Of a stretch of DNA of 64,000 nt, positions 12,049-22,552 are shown piece after piece. Each line of letters opens with the position of its first letter. Position 1 is the first letter of the stretch. This DNA is from Seison nebaliae (taxonomy: Eukaryota; Rotifera; Pararotatoria; Seisonacea; Seisonidae), in assembly GCA_023231475.1 (NCBI GenBank), contig JALJEE010001258.1, forward strand, positions 104,725 to 168,724. The letters run 5' to 3'. Below the pieces are notes generated by a model. That model was not told where the DNA came from and did no database searches. It saw only the letters and a list, made by a program, of their open reading frames with translations. The position numbers were made by a program, and so were the translations under genes.

Positions 12049-14929
12049 ATGAGTGATGGTGAATTCCAGATAAATCGTACAGAATCAGATATTTTCGTTG
12101 ATTCCATCTGGTTGGACGACGGTCAATTAATCGAAGATCATCAACACACCATCAATTATCCGAATTTGTTGATATCGAATCCGATAAATTATGTGAATGT
12201 TCCCGGAAACAAATCGACGAAAAATAAAAGTAAATTCGATTCCTCCACTCATCATCCCCCATACAACGAGTGTATACAATTATCATATGTGAAAATCGTT
12301 GGAAACGGTTTCTATTCGAACAATAGTGTCATCGCTGAACAATTGGCGAAACGATCATCAAATGAACCGTTAGAATTCCTCACATTTAACGCGGGAAAAC
12401 ATTTGTACACGTATCCTTATCATACCATTTTGGACGAGCAACGAGAACGTGTTGAGGAAGGTGACGAAAATATTTCCTTCATCGATCATCGAGTATTCAA
12501 AAATACCACTCCCACATGTCACACGATTATCGAACGATTCGATTCGAAAACCGTTTCGGAAGAAAAAAGTCATTTGGAAATTTTGGTGGGAACGTCGACG
12601 GGCGAATGTTATTTAATCAATGTATCGAATCGAGAAGATCCATTCGTTTTCAATCGATCTGCCATCATCGATAATAATCGAGTGGTGAAAGTGGAATTTA
12701 TTCCGAAAACGAACGGTGATCTCTTTCTCGCCGCTTATTCATCAGGAAATGTTTATTTGTGTTCGAGATATCTGACCGATTCGAATCCGTTAGATGAATT
12801 GTGTATACCATCAATGATGATAAATGCCAATTCGGATGGAGGAGATGATAAGAAAAATAATTTTCTCTCCTCCTCATATTTCCGTGCAGTCCAATCACAT
12901 TATAGTCACATTAATGGAAATGGTAAGAATAATGACGATTATCGTTTCATGCGATTATTATTTAAAAAAAAAAAAAAAAAAGAAAAATTTTCAAAATATT
13001 TCACCAATTTGAGAATGGGTAGTGGAAATAGAACAAAAAAGGGGAAAATCACCTGTCAATCCAATACCATCACCACCACCGTTCCCAATACCACCCTCAC
13101 CACCAATAATACATCTAGTCGAGAGAGTATGTATAAAATGATTCGGAGTCATCTGATCGAGAAGAAGATGCACAAAAGAACAAGAAAGGAACAGGAAATC
13201 GAAGAATTCGTCAATTTGGGATGTAAAACGAAATTTCTCGTTCTCTCCAAAATTCGTTCATGTTTCTGCTATTTCGACGTGTGTATTCCCATCACCAATC
13301 TTTTACCATTCCATCAGATACTCTTCACTTACTCCAATTCACTCCAACATTCCTCCAACGGTAAAACGACTTTCGACATCGATTTCACTTCCTGTGCCAA
13401 TTCCTCCACATCATCCTATTCGACCACTTCCTCTTTCTCCGTTATTTCCGCTACGAAAGATAAACGGCATTCATCCACCGAAGCTGATACTTCGGGTTGT
13501 TCGTCAACCTCTACCACTTTTTCGTCGAGTGGTCGAGGTGTCAATCCGCCCGAAGACATTCATTCGTCTATGGAAGTTCTTTTCGAATATCTCCAATCGG
13601 ATGATTTCATTGAGACGTATTCGTCAAAAAACAGAACGCGAACGGAAAACGACGAAATCATCAAATTCTCCAATCCCATCTATTGTGTGCGATTGGTGAA
13701 TATGGGAAATTATGAGAAATTGATGGATCATTTAATGAAAAAAAATGAGAAACCATCAGATGATAATAATGATGATTTAATTCATATAATTCATGAGAAT
13801 TATTTAGAGAAAAGAAATTTTCATTTTCATCCGAAAGATTTCATGAAACATCTCTCACATCCACTTATCGATCAATTGTCGTTATTTCAGACAAATCAAA
13901 CGGAAGTGAACGATATGAAATTGATCGAAATGAACGACACTAGTCATCTCATCGCATTTACTTTGAGTGACGGATGGTTGAAGATCATTCAATTTCCATC
14001 ACTTCTACCATATTTCGCTCATCGATCCTTCTTCTCCATTTTCACGTCGATTGACGTCAGTTCTGATCGTCGACTCATCATCGTTGGCAGTCGAGCGGAT
14101 ATCATTTCAATTTTTGATCTCCATCAAAAACGTCTCCTCACCAGAGGTTATGGTCACTGCTCATGGATTAATCACGTCACATTCGATAATTATTATCCAT
14201 TCGCTGATCACAATTATCGAATCATCAGTGTGGGAGATGATGCTCAATTATGTGTATGGAATTATCGTCGATCGAATGAAATCGATCAATCCGATCAAGT
14301 GATCGTGTCGAAAGAGATGGAAAATGTCTCACTTCAATACCATCGTCTCGTCACGTATTTATTGGATTCCATCACCAACGTCAATGAGGAGACGAATGGA
14401 ATACAAAAAATGATTTATCGATTTCAAATCGTCTCGTATTTGTTGGAGGAGATGAGTCAATTGTTCGATTTGAACGATCTCAACAGAATCAGATGGAAAC
14501 GAATTATCGGCAGTTCTTTCTGTCCCAACGATGTTGAGGTGATCGTACCCAAATACAAATTCTCCTCCACTAATCTCCATTATCTGAATCATGTACTATG
14601 TCTCAATCAAACCATCATCGTCTGTGATCAGTGGGGGAAGGTGAGTTCATGGATACGTGGTAATTCGATTTCCGTTTCATCCATAGAAAAACCTGAAGTT
14701 TATTATTTCTTATTAAATATCATTTTAAAATTAATATTTTTATTTTAAAATTAATATTTTCTTTAATTAGATTTCTAACGATGAACAACAACAACAACAA
14801 CAACAACAACTCATTAATCATAACAACAATAACAAGAATTGTTCGAACGGTGTCGACAGTGACATGAATTCGTTGAGAATTCATGAGAAGTTGATCGAAT
14901 CAAAATTCTCATCAACCACCACTAAATAA
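12049..14929 (+). CDS. WDR20: WDR20-like WD-repeat protein
   Basis: WDR20 and DMWD proteins bind UAF1 and activate the USP12/USP46 deubiquitinases. Two exons, 12049-14697 and 14771-14929, with a phase-0 junction, give 935 residues. Family segments appear in order: TPTCHTI near residue 155, LEILVGTSTGECYLI, RVVKVEFIP, LFLAAYSSGNVYL, later LIAFTLSDGWLKIIQF, IIVGSRADIISIFDL, RGYGHCSWINHVTFD, RIISVGDDAQLCVWNY and IIVCDQWGKVSSWI. The order matches WDR20, but about 370 residues of Lys/Ser/Thr-rich sequence lie between the early and late blades, including a Lys run from poly-A at 12962-12979. A donor-like gtgagt at 14641 is probably unused, because the final WD strand reads through it. The second exon encodes poly-Gln and Asn. 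The ATG at 12049 is the first in frame. Confidence 0.8.
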
Positions 14930-15539
14930 TTAGATGTTTAATCAATAATGTTCGGATTGGAGTGTAAACGATGAATTTTTTTTTACTTATTCCATTTCCT
15001 CTCCCCATTTCTACCACATCCTCCTCTTCTCATCGTTTCAGTGTGAATGTGTCAGTGTTTGTGCAGTGTGTGGAGATTGTGTGGAGAGAGGGATGCATCA
15101 AATCAAAAACAATTCAAATCAATATTCGAAGAACGAATTCATTATTTATAAATATATTTTTAAAGTTTTCTCTTCAACACCATCATCTTTATGGGAAATA
15201 TCATCCTTATCTCCGTCAACATGAGGAAATGTGCAGTTGTTGATCGATCGGGATACATTTTAACTTTTTATAAATGTTTTTCCTTATTTCTTCTTTTTCC
15301 AATTTTCGAGAGTTTCAATAAAAATTAAAAATTTCAAATCCAATTCACTTTTTCACTTCAATTTCGATTTTGCACTTCCAGTGCACAAAACTATAAATAC
15401 GAAGATCAATTGTTGAAAAAAGAGTAGGAGTAGAAAAAATCGAAAAAATATTATTTTCATATTCCAAATTTAGTTGTTTAGTTGTTTCGTTCGACTATCG
15501 TGTCTCCACAAATAATATTCCCCATCACATCATTCGAAT
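14930..15539. other. Spacer with a possible promoter
   Basis: No supported gene. A 90-codon frame at 14971-15243 looks like chance. TATAAATA at 15392-15399 lies about 140 bp before the next ATG. Confidence 0.45.
15392..15399 (+). promoter_or_regulatory. Possible TATA box
   Basis: TATAAATA upstream of the unassigned gene at 15540. The distance allows a leader of roughly 115 nt. Confidence 0.35.
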
Positions 15540-16628
15540 ATGAATCGTTATCCACAATCATCAGGTCGTCAACGAACTTTCATTCGTCGAGGTAACTTAA
15601 CTCGTCAACGTGTGGTTCAGCCCCGTCGACTCAATCCGTTGGTGGTCACCAATCTTCCAGAGAGTGAACATCGAAACATTTTGAATTCGTTAAGAGCGAC
15701 CGTTCCCGGTAATCAACGATTACCATCACCTCCCAATAACGACGCAACACCGGAAACACCAACAATTCGATTACAACAACCAACATTCGCTTCTCCCCTA
15801 AACTTCACTCGGCCGCCCACTATGTTAGAGCAGCAACTTCCACCCAGTCCACTCGTGCAAACTCAGTACGGAACGGCCGTTAATGGCCTCACATCTAATC
15901 CGAGTGTAGATCAGCGATATCTCTTCTTCTTTCCAGGTAGACAATTCACCAGTTATCCTGATCCAGCGATGAATTCGAATGCCAATCGACAACCGGGGAA
16001 TAGTGGAGATGCCCGGCAATTGAGGGATCCTGATATCCAGATGGAAAATGATCCTACCAACGACCTCTCTCAATTGCCGGAAACACACCCCACTATCTCC
16101 TTCACCGCTGGTAACCACGTCGCGCCCATCCACCTTCAACGACAAACGAACATGATGAACAATTTACATTTACTTTCCACTTTGCACGGGAGGAGATCCC
16201 ACAATTTTCTCCAACCTCCCGTCTTACAAGGTCGACACGCTTCATTTGTGAATATGCACAATGCCTCATTTGCTGCCCACACCTCCTTTGATCATCAACC
16301 ACATTATCGTCTCAGCGATGACATCATGTTGGATGATCCGTTGGCTATCCAAGCCGTTGGTCCGGTTCGAATGGAAGCTGATTCGTCTGAAGATATTCTC
16401 CAACAAATTCCTGACAATAGAACATATAACGATTGTGGAATTGTGCGAGAAGAGAAAACTGCCATCAATCGACGTGATGACGAAGAGAATGACATTGTAA
16501 CGATATTGGATGGAGCGTTAAAGGAGAAAGAACAGAATCGGATACCGAATGATATCGAAGAAATCAGCAAACGACTCATCACCGTCACTCGTGCACTCTC
16601 GTCGATAAAACGACGCCGTTTCTTATGA
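15540..16628 (+). CDS. Unrecognised disordered protein, 362 residues
   Basis: I do not recognise this protein. It is one uninterrupted frame from ATG to TGA. The N-terminus is basic and Arg/Gln-rich (residues 1-35). A long Pro/Asn/Gln/Ser-rich, probably disordered middle follows. The C-terminal 80 residues are acidic then basic and could form a helix, with the sequence ending SSIKRRRFL. There are no signal peptide, membrane segment or zinc ligands. The opposite strand also has long open frames, so coding is not certain. However, the amino-acid composition (Pro, Gln and Asn rich) resembles the other disordered proteins here, and TATAAATA lies upstream. A tract resembling a splice acceptor (cttcttctttccag, ending about 15935) could mark a cryptic intron. 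Confidence 0.5.
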   Translation: MNRYPQSSGRQRTFIRRGNLTRQRVVQPRRLNPLVVTNLPESEHRNILNSLRATVPGNQRLPSPPNNDATPETPTIRLQQPTFASPLNFTRPPTMLEQQLPPSPLVQTQYGTAVNGLTSNPSVDQRYLFFFPGRQFTSYPDPAMNSNANRQPGNSGDARQLRDPDIQMENDPTNDLSQLPETHPTISFTAGNHVAPIHLQRQTNMMNNLHLLSTLHGRRSHNFLQPPVLQGRHASFVNMHNASFAAHTSFDHQPHYRLSDDIMLDDPLAIQAVGPVRMEADSSEDILQQIPDNRTYNDCGIVREEKTAINRRDDEENDIVTILDGALKEKEQNRIPNDIEEISKRLITVTRALSSIKRRRFL

Positions 16629-16869
16629 AATGACCAGACAAGCAACGCCTCCGCATTTTAACCAATGAATTGGAGTGATGAACGAAACCATCGTGATGGA
16701 AATGAGCTATTTTCATATTCTCACTCTAAAAACGGACAAATCTATGTGAAATTGACCATCAGTTTTAACATGACAAATACACTTTTTTTTATCATTCACC
16801 AGAAAAAGAAAAAATTTTGGAAATTCAAATAAATTGTTTCTCCCCTCTCGAAACTTCCATTCTGTTATA

Positions 16870-18909
16870 ATGTTCCGATTAATTTCACTTCTTTCCCTTT
16901 TCATTGGTTCGATATGGATGGTAGAATTACATCTCTATACTCGATCTAATCGGAATTCTTTCGTAAAAGTCTCATTGTCCGATTATCAGAGGTTATCAGT
17001 CTTATCATTATGATTTATTTATAATTATTCAATATATTTATAATTTCTCCAGTTCCTCCAATTATCGCTCATTCTCGAAACTTTATATGATCATTCATGG
17101 ATACACCAACAAGCCGACAGAGAGCTGGTTAATCAGAATTAAAAACGAATTATTATCTGCTGTTATTATTATTTTTTTAATCATATCAAATCTCTGCTGG
17201 GTAAATTATAAAGAAAAGATAACTCCTTAATGGAGTTATTTAAAATAAGATTCCTACTCGTCGCAGATGTGTCTTTGAGTGGTTGAGGAATATATTAAAA
17301 TCAAATTTTCATATCAGAGATAATGTCTCATCAAGTGAGATCGGATAGTTAATTTAGTAATAACGGCAGAAGAATTAGAGAGGCGAGGAGATTGTGTATA
17401 CGTTGGAACTGGAAGAGTCGAATCAACTACTTTCAGATACCTCTACATCAGGAATAACGGTAAAGGAGTCAATTCACAAATGGTGAACATAAATACTTTA
17501 TTGAAAGACTTATGACAATCGAACATCATCCGAACATTTCTATTATATGTACGATCAAATCATCGTAATGATTTTTCGGTATTGAAACTGGCAACCCATA
17601 AAAGTCACAACAGTAACACACGAACAATTTAAAACTTCAATTTAAGAAAAAAAAACTTGGAACGATGATGGAATGAGTAGCAAGATTTTTACTATAATTT
17701 TTACTTGGAAAATAATTTACATCTTACTCGATCTGCTAATGCTGCAACTTCTCTTCGAGTCAATCTGACATCGAAGGAAGCACACTTGTTCCAATTTTTC
17801 CAAATCATAACCAAATAGAAATCTTGAAATATTCGAGAAAATTGACCATTTACTCTGATTACATATGATTCCTACACTCATTATTAACCGATTATTAATG
17901 AATTCAATAATATTTTTTCATTGCTCCATCAGAATCTGCATATGCAATAACTAGAGGGAATATATTCTCATTTTGTATTTATTATTATTATTCTTCTCAT
18001 TTTGTGCATTATTCGTACGTTATTGTCCATTATTTGCAGGAGGATGCAAATGTCATCATTGTCGATTGGTCAGCGAAAGCGCGATCTCCTTATTCGTCGG
18101 CTGCGAAGAATGTGAAAGGTGAAGCAGATATTGTCGGCGCGAAAATTCCGGTATACGCTGCGCAAAAATTACATTGTATCGGATTCTCTTTAGGTGCGCA
18201 CTTTTGTGGTTTTATCGGAAAGAAAGTGAAATCAGTGAAACATTTGACGATCCCAAGAATCACCGGACTCGATCCGGCCGGTCCCGCTTACAAGAATCGT
18301 CCGGTCAATTCTCGTTTGGATAAAACGGACGCGCAATTCGTCGACATTATGCACACGAGTGTCATGTACGGTATTTTCACACCGATCGGTCATCAGGACT
18401 TTTATGTGAATGGGGGACAAAACCAGCACGGTTGTGGTATGTTTAAACGTCGATCGACGAGTGACATGACTTCATTCTCCACATTTGACGACATCACACA
18501 AACCGTGGACAACGAAGACAACGCTTTCCTTGACGAAGTGATAACGGGTGAGAATTTTAAAAATATTTTTATTTTGCAAAAAAAATTTTTAAATTTTAAA
18601 ATTGAAATTCCATTCAGGACGTGCCGGAATCAGTTGTTCACATTCGAAAGCGTACAAATATTATACGGAATCGATCGTTCATCGAAATGACAAAAATTGT
18701 CAATTCAATTCCTTCAAATGTGATTCGTGGGGTTAATATGAAATCATCATCATTTCCATCATCATTTCTCGTCAGTTCACTATTCGAAGGATTGCAATAG
18801 ATCGCCATGTTCGAATTGTCCGAAAATGGGTTATGGTTTATCGGCACGACATTGGACGGATGGAATGTATTATGTGGAGACATCGTCGACCGCACCTTAC
18901 TGCACTTAG
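16870..18909 (+). CDS. Secreted lipase, pancreatic lipase family
   Basis: A secreted alpha/beta-hydrolase acting on lipid esters. Five exons: 16870-16991, 17053-17161, 18040-18547, 18618-18731 and 18776-18909, totalling 987 nt or 328 residues. A signal peptide (MFRLISLLSLFIG) is followed directly by the first strand VELHLYTR, then MIIHGYT (oxyanion strand) and EDANVIIVDW. The triad is Ser127 in GFSLGAH (usually GHSLGAH), Asp155 in GLDPAGP and His255 in CSHSKAY. The C-terminus ends in APYCT, as is typical of the family. It lacks the Cys-containing stretch that usually precedes the LYTR strand and has no PLAT domain, so it resembles short arthropod lipases. Intron 2 is long (878 nt). The stop codon overlaps the stop of the PCGF gene on the other strand. 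Confidence 0.87.
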
Positions 18910-19736
18910 AGATAGGGCAAATTGTGCAGTGCATCATCCGAACGCCGACGATAAGTAATGTGAATCGGCTGCTCCTTCCGCCATAAAGCTAAAGCGACGA
19001 ATTGTAACGTATGATCTTTTCCCAACAATTGTTTCTCACAACACAAATCGATGAGACGATGTTGTGTCATGTCACTCAACGTCAATTTAGCGATCAATTT
19101 CTTCAATTGTGTCACTGTGGCGTGTGTGGAGCAAACGATAGACTTTCCATTTATTTTACTCATTAAAATTAATTTATCTTCATTTTCCCGATTCTCTTCC
19201 TGTTGCATGAGATGTAATTGAATGAGAATTTGAGAGATATCCGCTCGATGGAGATCACCTTTCAAATCGTCATCTGTTGTCAAATTTCCCGCTTCTAACG
19301 GTTGTTGTGACATGGCTAATTGACTCGTTTCGCCGCCCGTACTTTCCATCAGACAACGACGCCATTCCTCCTCCAATGTCTGAGGCAATTTCATTCCATT
19401 CGATTCATAATAATGAACTTGTCGTTCTAATTCGTCTCGTTCGAGTGTTGGGAGAAGTTTGAAGATGATTTGTTGAAAAGTTCGATCGAATCGAATATAA
19501 TGCATCGGATGTGATTCGTGAATGATCTCGTCACAATTCGGACAGAAATTATTCTCATTCAAATGATTGACGATGCAACTCTTGCAGAATGTGTGCAGAC
19601 ATTCACTGATCGTCCACGGATCGATAATATATCCATGACACAATTCACAAACGATGTGACGATGGAGATCAGTGAGACATGCCACCGAAGACGTCACTAG
19701 ATCACGTAGTTTCTCATCGTTCTCACCTCGATTCAT
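18906..19736 (-). CDS. PCGF: Polycomb group RING finger protein (PCGF)
   Basis: PCGF proteins pair with RING1 in Polycomb repressive complex 1 to ubiquitinate histone H2A. A single exon encodes 276 residues from the first ATG (19736). A C3HC4 RING lies near residues 29-70 (CELC, ISECLHTFCKSCIV, CPNCD). It is followed by the PCGF-type YIRFDRTFQQIIFKLLP, which matches the DKTLQDIVYKLVP region of the family. The C-terminal 100 residues (LILMSKINGKSIVCST onward) fit a RAWUL ubiquitin-like domain. The closest class by eye is PCGF3/5. The CDS ends tail-to-tail with the lipase gene, sharing two bases of the stop codons, so the two 3' UTRs must be antisense. Confidence 0.88.
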   Translation of the reverse strand: MNRGENDEKLRDLVTSSVACLTDLHRHIVCELCHGYIIDPWTISECLHTFCKSCIVNHLNENNFCPNCDEIIHESHPMHYIRFDRTFQQIIFKLLPTLERDELERQVHYYESNGMKLPQTLEEEWRRCLMESTGGETSQLAMSQQPLEAGNLTTDDDLKGDLHRADISQILIQLHLMQQEENRENEDKLILMSKINGKSIVCSTHATVTQLKKLIAKLTLSDMTQHRLIDLCCEKQLLGKDHTLQFVALALWRKEQPIHITYRRRSDDALHNLPYL

Positions 19737-20581
19737 CGATAACACATTTCCTTATCGTCTTCTTCTTCTGTCTCTCTTTCACAACTTTGTGGTAAATGAG
19801 TGGACTCTTTTCCTTAATCTCCTTGAAGGAAATTGAAGAAACAAACTCTCATTTTCAATTTTTTCTCTTTCTCTTTGTCTCTCCTTCATTAGAGGGTGAT
19901 TTTAAACAATTGTCTTTTGACCTGTCTCTTCCAAATCCCAGGCTCAATTGTGGCATAATTCTCTCAACTATTTTTCAATTTAAAATCAATCATTAAAATC
20001 GTCTAGAGAATATTTCCTCATTCTCATTTGTTCCAGGTGAATTGCACGTAAAAAAATACAAATACAAAAATTGCAGGTAAAATTTTGTTGAGTCATTTTC
20101 TAAAATTTCTTATGATTTAAAAGATTTATTTTGTTTATGAAGAAATGTTTGAGAACATCTTTCGCATAACGAGTAGTGCTAAGAGAAATTATATCGAATT
20201 AAATCGATTGGCGGTGAGGACATTGAGTGTTGGATGGGAAACATCTGTTGTTATACACAAAACTTCCTCGTTTCCAAAGGAATGTTCAATTGAACAAGAT
20301 GATGATAATGATGTCTCTCTTTTCTTTAGGAGAAGAAGGGAGGGAATGGTGAGAAGAGAAATAAAAAGGAATTGGATAAGGAATTTATAAAAAAAGGAAG
20401 AGAATTCATCTCACCGACAAAAAAAAGATTGTTCAATTAGAATTTTATTTTTCGTATTTCTTTTTGTTTTGTTTCGTCTCATTCTACTTAATTGGACGAG
20501 AAGAATTGGAGAATTGTAAGAGATTTTCATTTTCATTTCTTTTCTTTTTTTTCCATTTGTCAAAAAAAGATTTCGATTACC
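19737..20581. other. Divergent promoter region PCGF / REEP
   Basis: 845 bp between divergent starts. It is pyrimidine-rich next to the REEP ATG. Open frames at 19796-19996 and 20145-20390 look like leader or chance. I see no further gene. Confidence 0.45.
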
Positions 20582-22190
20582 ATGATACCAGCCATCTTCT
20601 GCCGACTCATCATCCTATTCGTTGGAACAGTTTATCCAGCGTATGGATCGTTCAAATCAATTCGAAAAGGACAATCTGTCAACAATCAAAATGGTATTCG
20701 TCAATGGGTCATGTATTGGATCATCTTTGCACTCTGGTCATCAGCTGAATATTTTACGGACATCTTCTTCAGTTGGTTAGTGAATCATCATTCTAATTTT
20801 CATCTTTCCCTCCTATCCCATTCAGGTTGCCGTTGTATTATGAGTGTAAAATCTTGTTCGTTTGTTGGCTCGTCTCCCCGTTGACATTAGGCGCTAAATA
20901 TCTCTATCAGAAATATCTGCATAATCTCCTCATGACCAAAGAGAAAGTTCTTTCCCTTTCTCTTTTCATTTATTATTTTTCTTCTCATTAAGGAGATCGA
21001 TAATTTGTTAGCACAAATGCAAATCGTTGGTACTCAAGCTCTCTTCGACTTCTGCACGAAAGCCTTCGACAACATCTATAGTCTCATCGTTAAAAATGCT
21101 CTCGGCGTTCGTCCTTTTCATTCCTTTTTTTATCTTCATTCCACCCCCTTCATTCACAGTTGACACCTACTATCAATAACGCCCCTCCCAAATCAACAGA
21201 ACTAGCCACGGGAGTTGGAGATAAGAAAAATCAATCAAAATCTGTCCATATTATCGACGCTCCAATTGATAATCGGGACGAATTAGAAAAGATGCTCGGC
21301 GCCGTCAAAACGGCAAAACAAGGTTACTTTTTTTTTCTCCAAACAAACTGTAAGAAGAATTTTATAATCGAAAAAATTTTCATTCTAAAATTGAAAAAAA
21401 TTTTATTTTCACCAATTGAAAAAAATTGAAAAAAATTTCGTTCGTTTTTAGGAAGGATACAACATTAGAATTGGTGATAGATACACTAGTAGAGACTTAG
21501 TTACTCGTCTACTCAGATATTACTACTCTCCTATTCGTAGTGTAAGATAGATAAAGTATATAGAATCTCATTTTATTCTTTTGACATTTATGAAGAAGAA
21601 ATTTTCTCAAATAAAAACGACGAAATATAAATAAAATATCAATTAAATTTTCCTCATTTTCATTCAGTTAAAAATCAATTATCGAAATATGGAGATAATG
21701 ACGATTATGATATACATGAATCAGTCCAAACCATTTACGAGTCGAGTTCATCAATCGCCGATAATTCGGTCGAACACGAAATTGAACTGGAGCAAGTTTG
21801 TGTCATCGCCTCTTAAACTCCTTTAAAAAACTTCTCTTGTTGTTGTGCAGAATCGATTAATCGGTAAGTCTTCTGCATAAGAATTGGTTGAAGATGAACT
21901 TAACCCGACTAACATTCCACATTTAATTTATCTATTTAAGTTCATTTCAACTAACACACACACACACACACACATTCACACACATTCACACAATGTGAGT
22001 AGAAATTAATCGACATTTGGAGAATCTCTAATTTTCAATTCACTTCATTCCAGTTCAACGAACGTTCAGTTCGAAAGAAACCGAAGAATCCGACGAGAGT
22101 CATGACGCGATCGATGACGAGAAATTTCATTCATCCTCACAACAATCAGTCGTGTCTCATCGAGAACTGATGGATGATATTTGCACATAA
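20582..22190 (+). CDS. REEP: REEP1-4-type ER membrane-shaping protein
   Basis: REEP/DP1 proteins insert hairpins into tubular ER and bind microtubules. Eight exons: 20582-20775, 20826-20946, 20993-21106, 21160-21322, 21456-21539, 21668-21795, 21851-21863 and 22054-22190, totalling 954 nt or 317 residues. Family segments: LIILFVGTVYPAYGSFK, WVMYWIIFALWSSAEYFTDI, LPLYYECKILFVCWLVSPLT, GAKYLYQKYLH and KEKEIDNLLAQ, in the order seen in REEP1-4. The C-terminal half is acidic, Ser-rich and poorly conserved. Exon 7 is only 13 nt, with a strong gtaagt donor. It restores the phase between exons 6 and 8. Intron 7 carries a CA run. The exon 5 acceptor (ggaag/gat) is less certain than the others. Confidence 0.88.
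21953..21992 (+). repeat. CA dinucleotide microsatellite
   Basis: CA run with CACATTCACA interruptions, within the intron after the 13-nt exon of the REEP gene. Confidence 0.85.
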
Positions 22191-22552
22191 ATCTTCCACA
22201 ACTTCTACAATCACATTTCACCAGCGAGATGGTCGTCAATCAATGAACTTTTCCGATGACATCTCCAGATTTTTATTTATTTCCATTTTCGTCATTTATT
22301 CCACTACATGTATTTCACGCATATTCAAATTCTTCCCTCCCAACAAAACGGCAAATGTGATAAAAATAAAATTTTTATTATTTTCCATCCCAAAAGAGAA
22401 AAAAAGGGTCGCGAGACAATTTTGAATAATTCAACTGTTTGACCTTCACAAACGTCAAACACACAAACACATCATTCCAAGACAATGACGAAAGTGAAGT
22501 AATTTTATTTGAATAAAAAATTCGGAAGGAAAGAGAGAAATCATCGTTCAAA
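22191..22552. other. Convergent spacer REEP / ESS2
   Basis: Only 362 bp between two convergent stop codons. It holds possible AATAAA polyadenylation signals on both strands (for example about 22364 plus and 22514 region). No gene. Confidence 0.5.

Noticed and set aside
14641-14697. Strong splice donor (aag/gtgagt) at 14641 in the WDR20-like gene
   Set aside because: Reading through it completes the last WD strand (QWGKVSSWI) expected for WDR20, and the donor at 14698 joins the next exon in phase. It could still be used as an alternative site.
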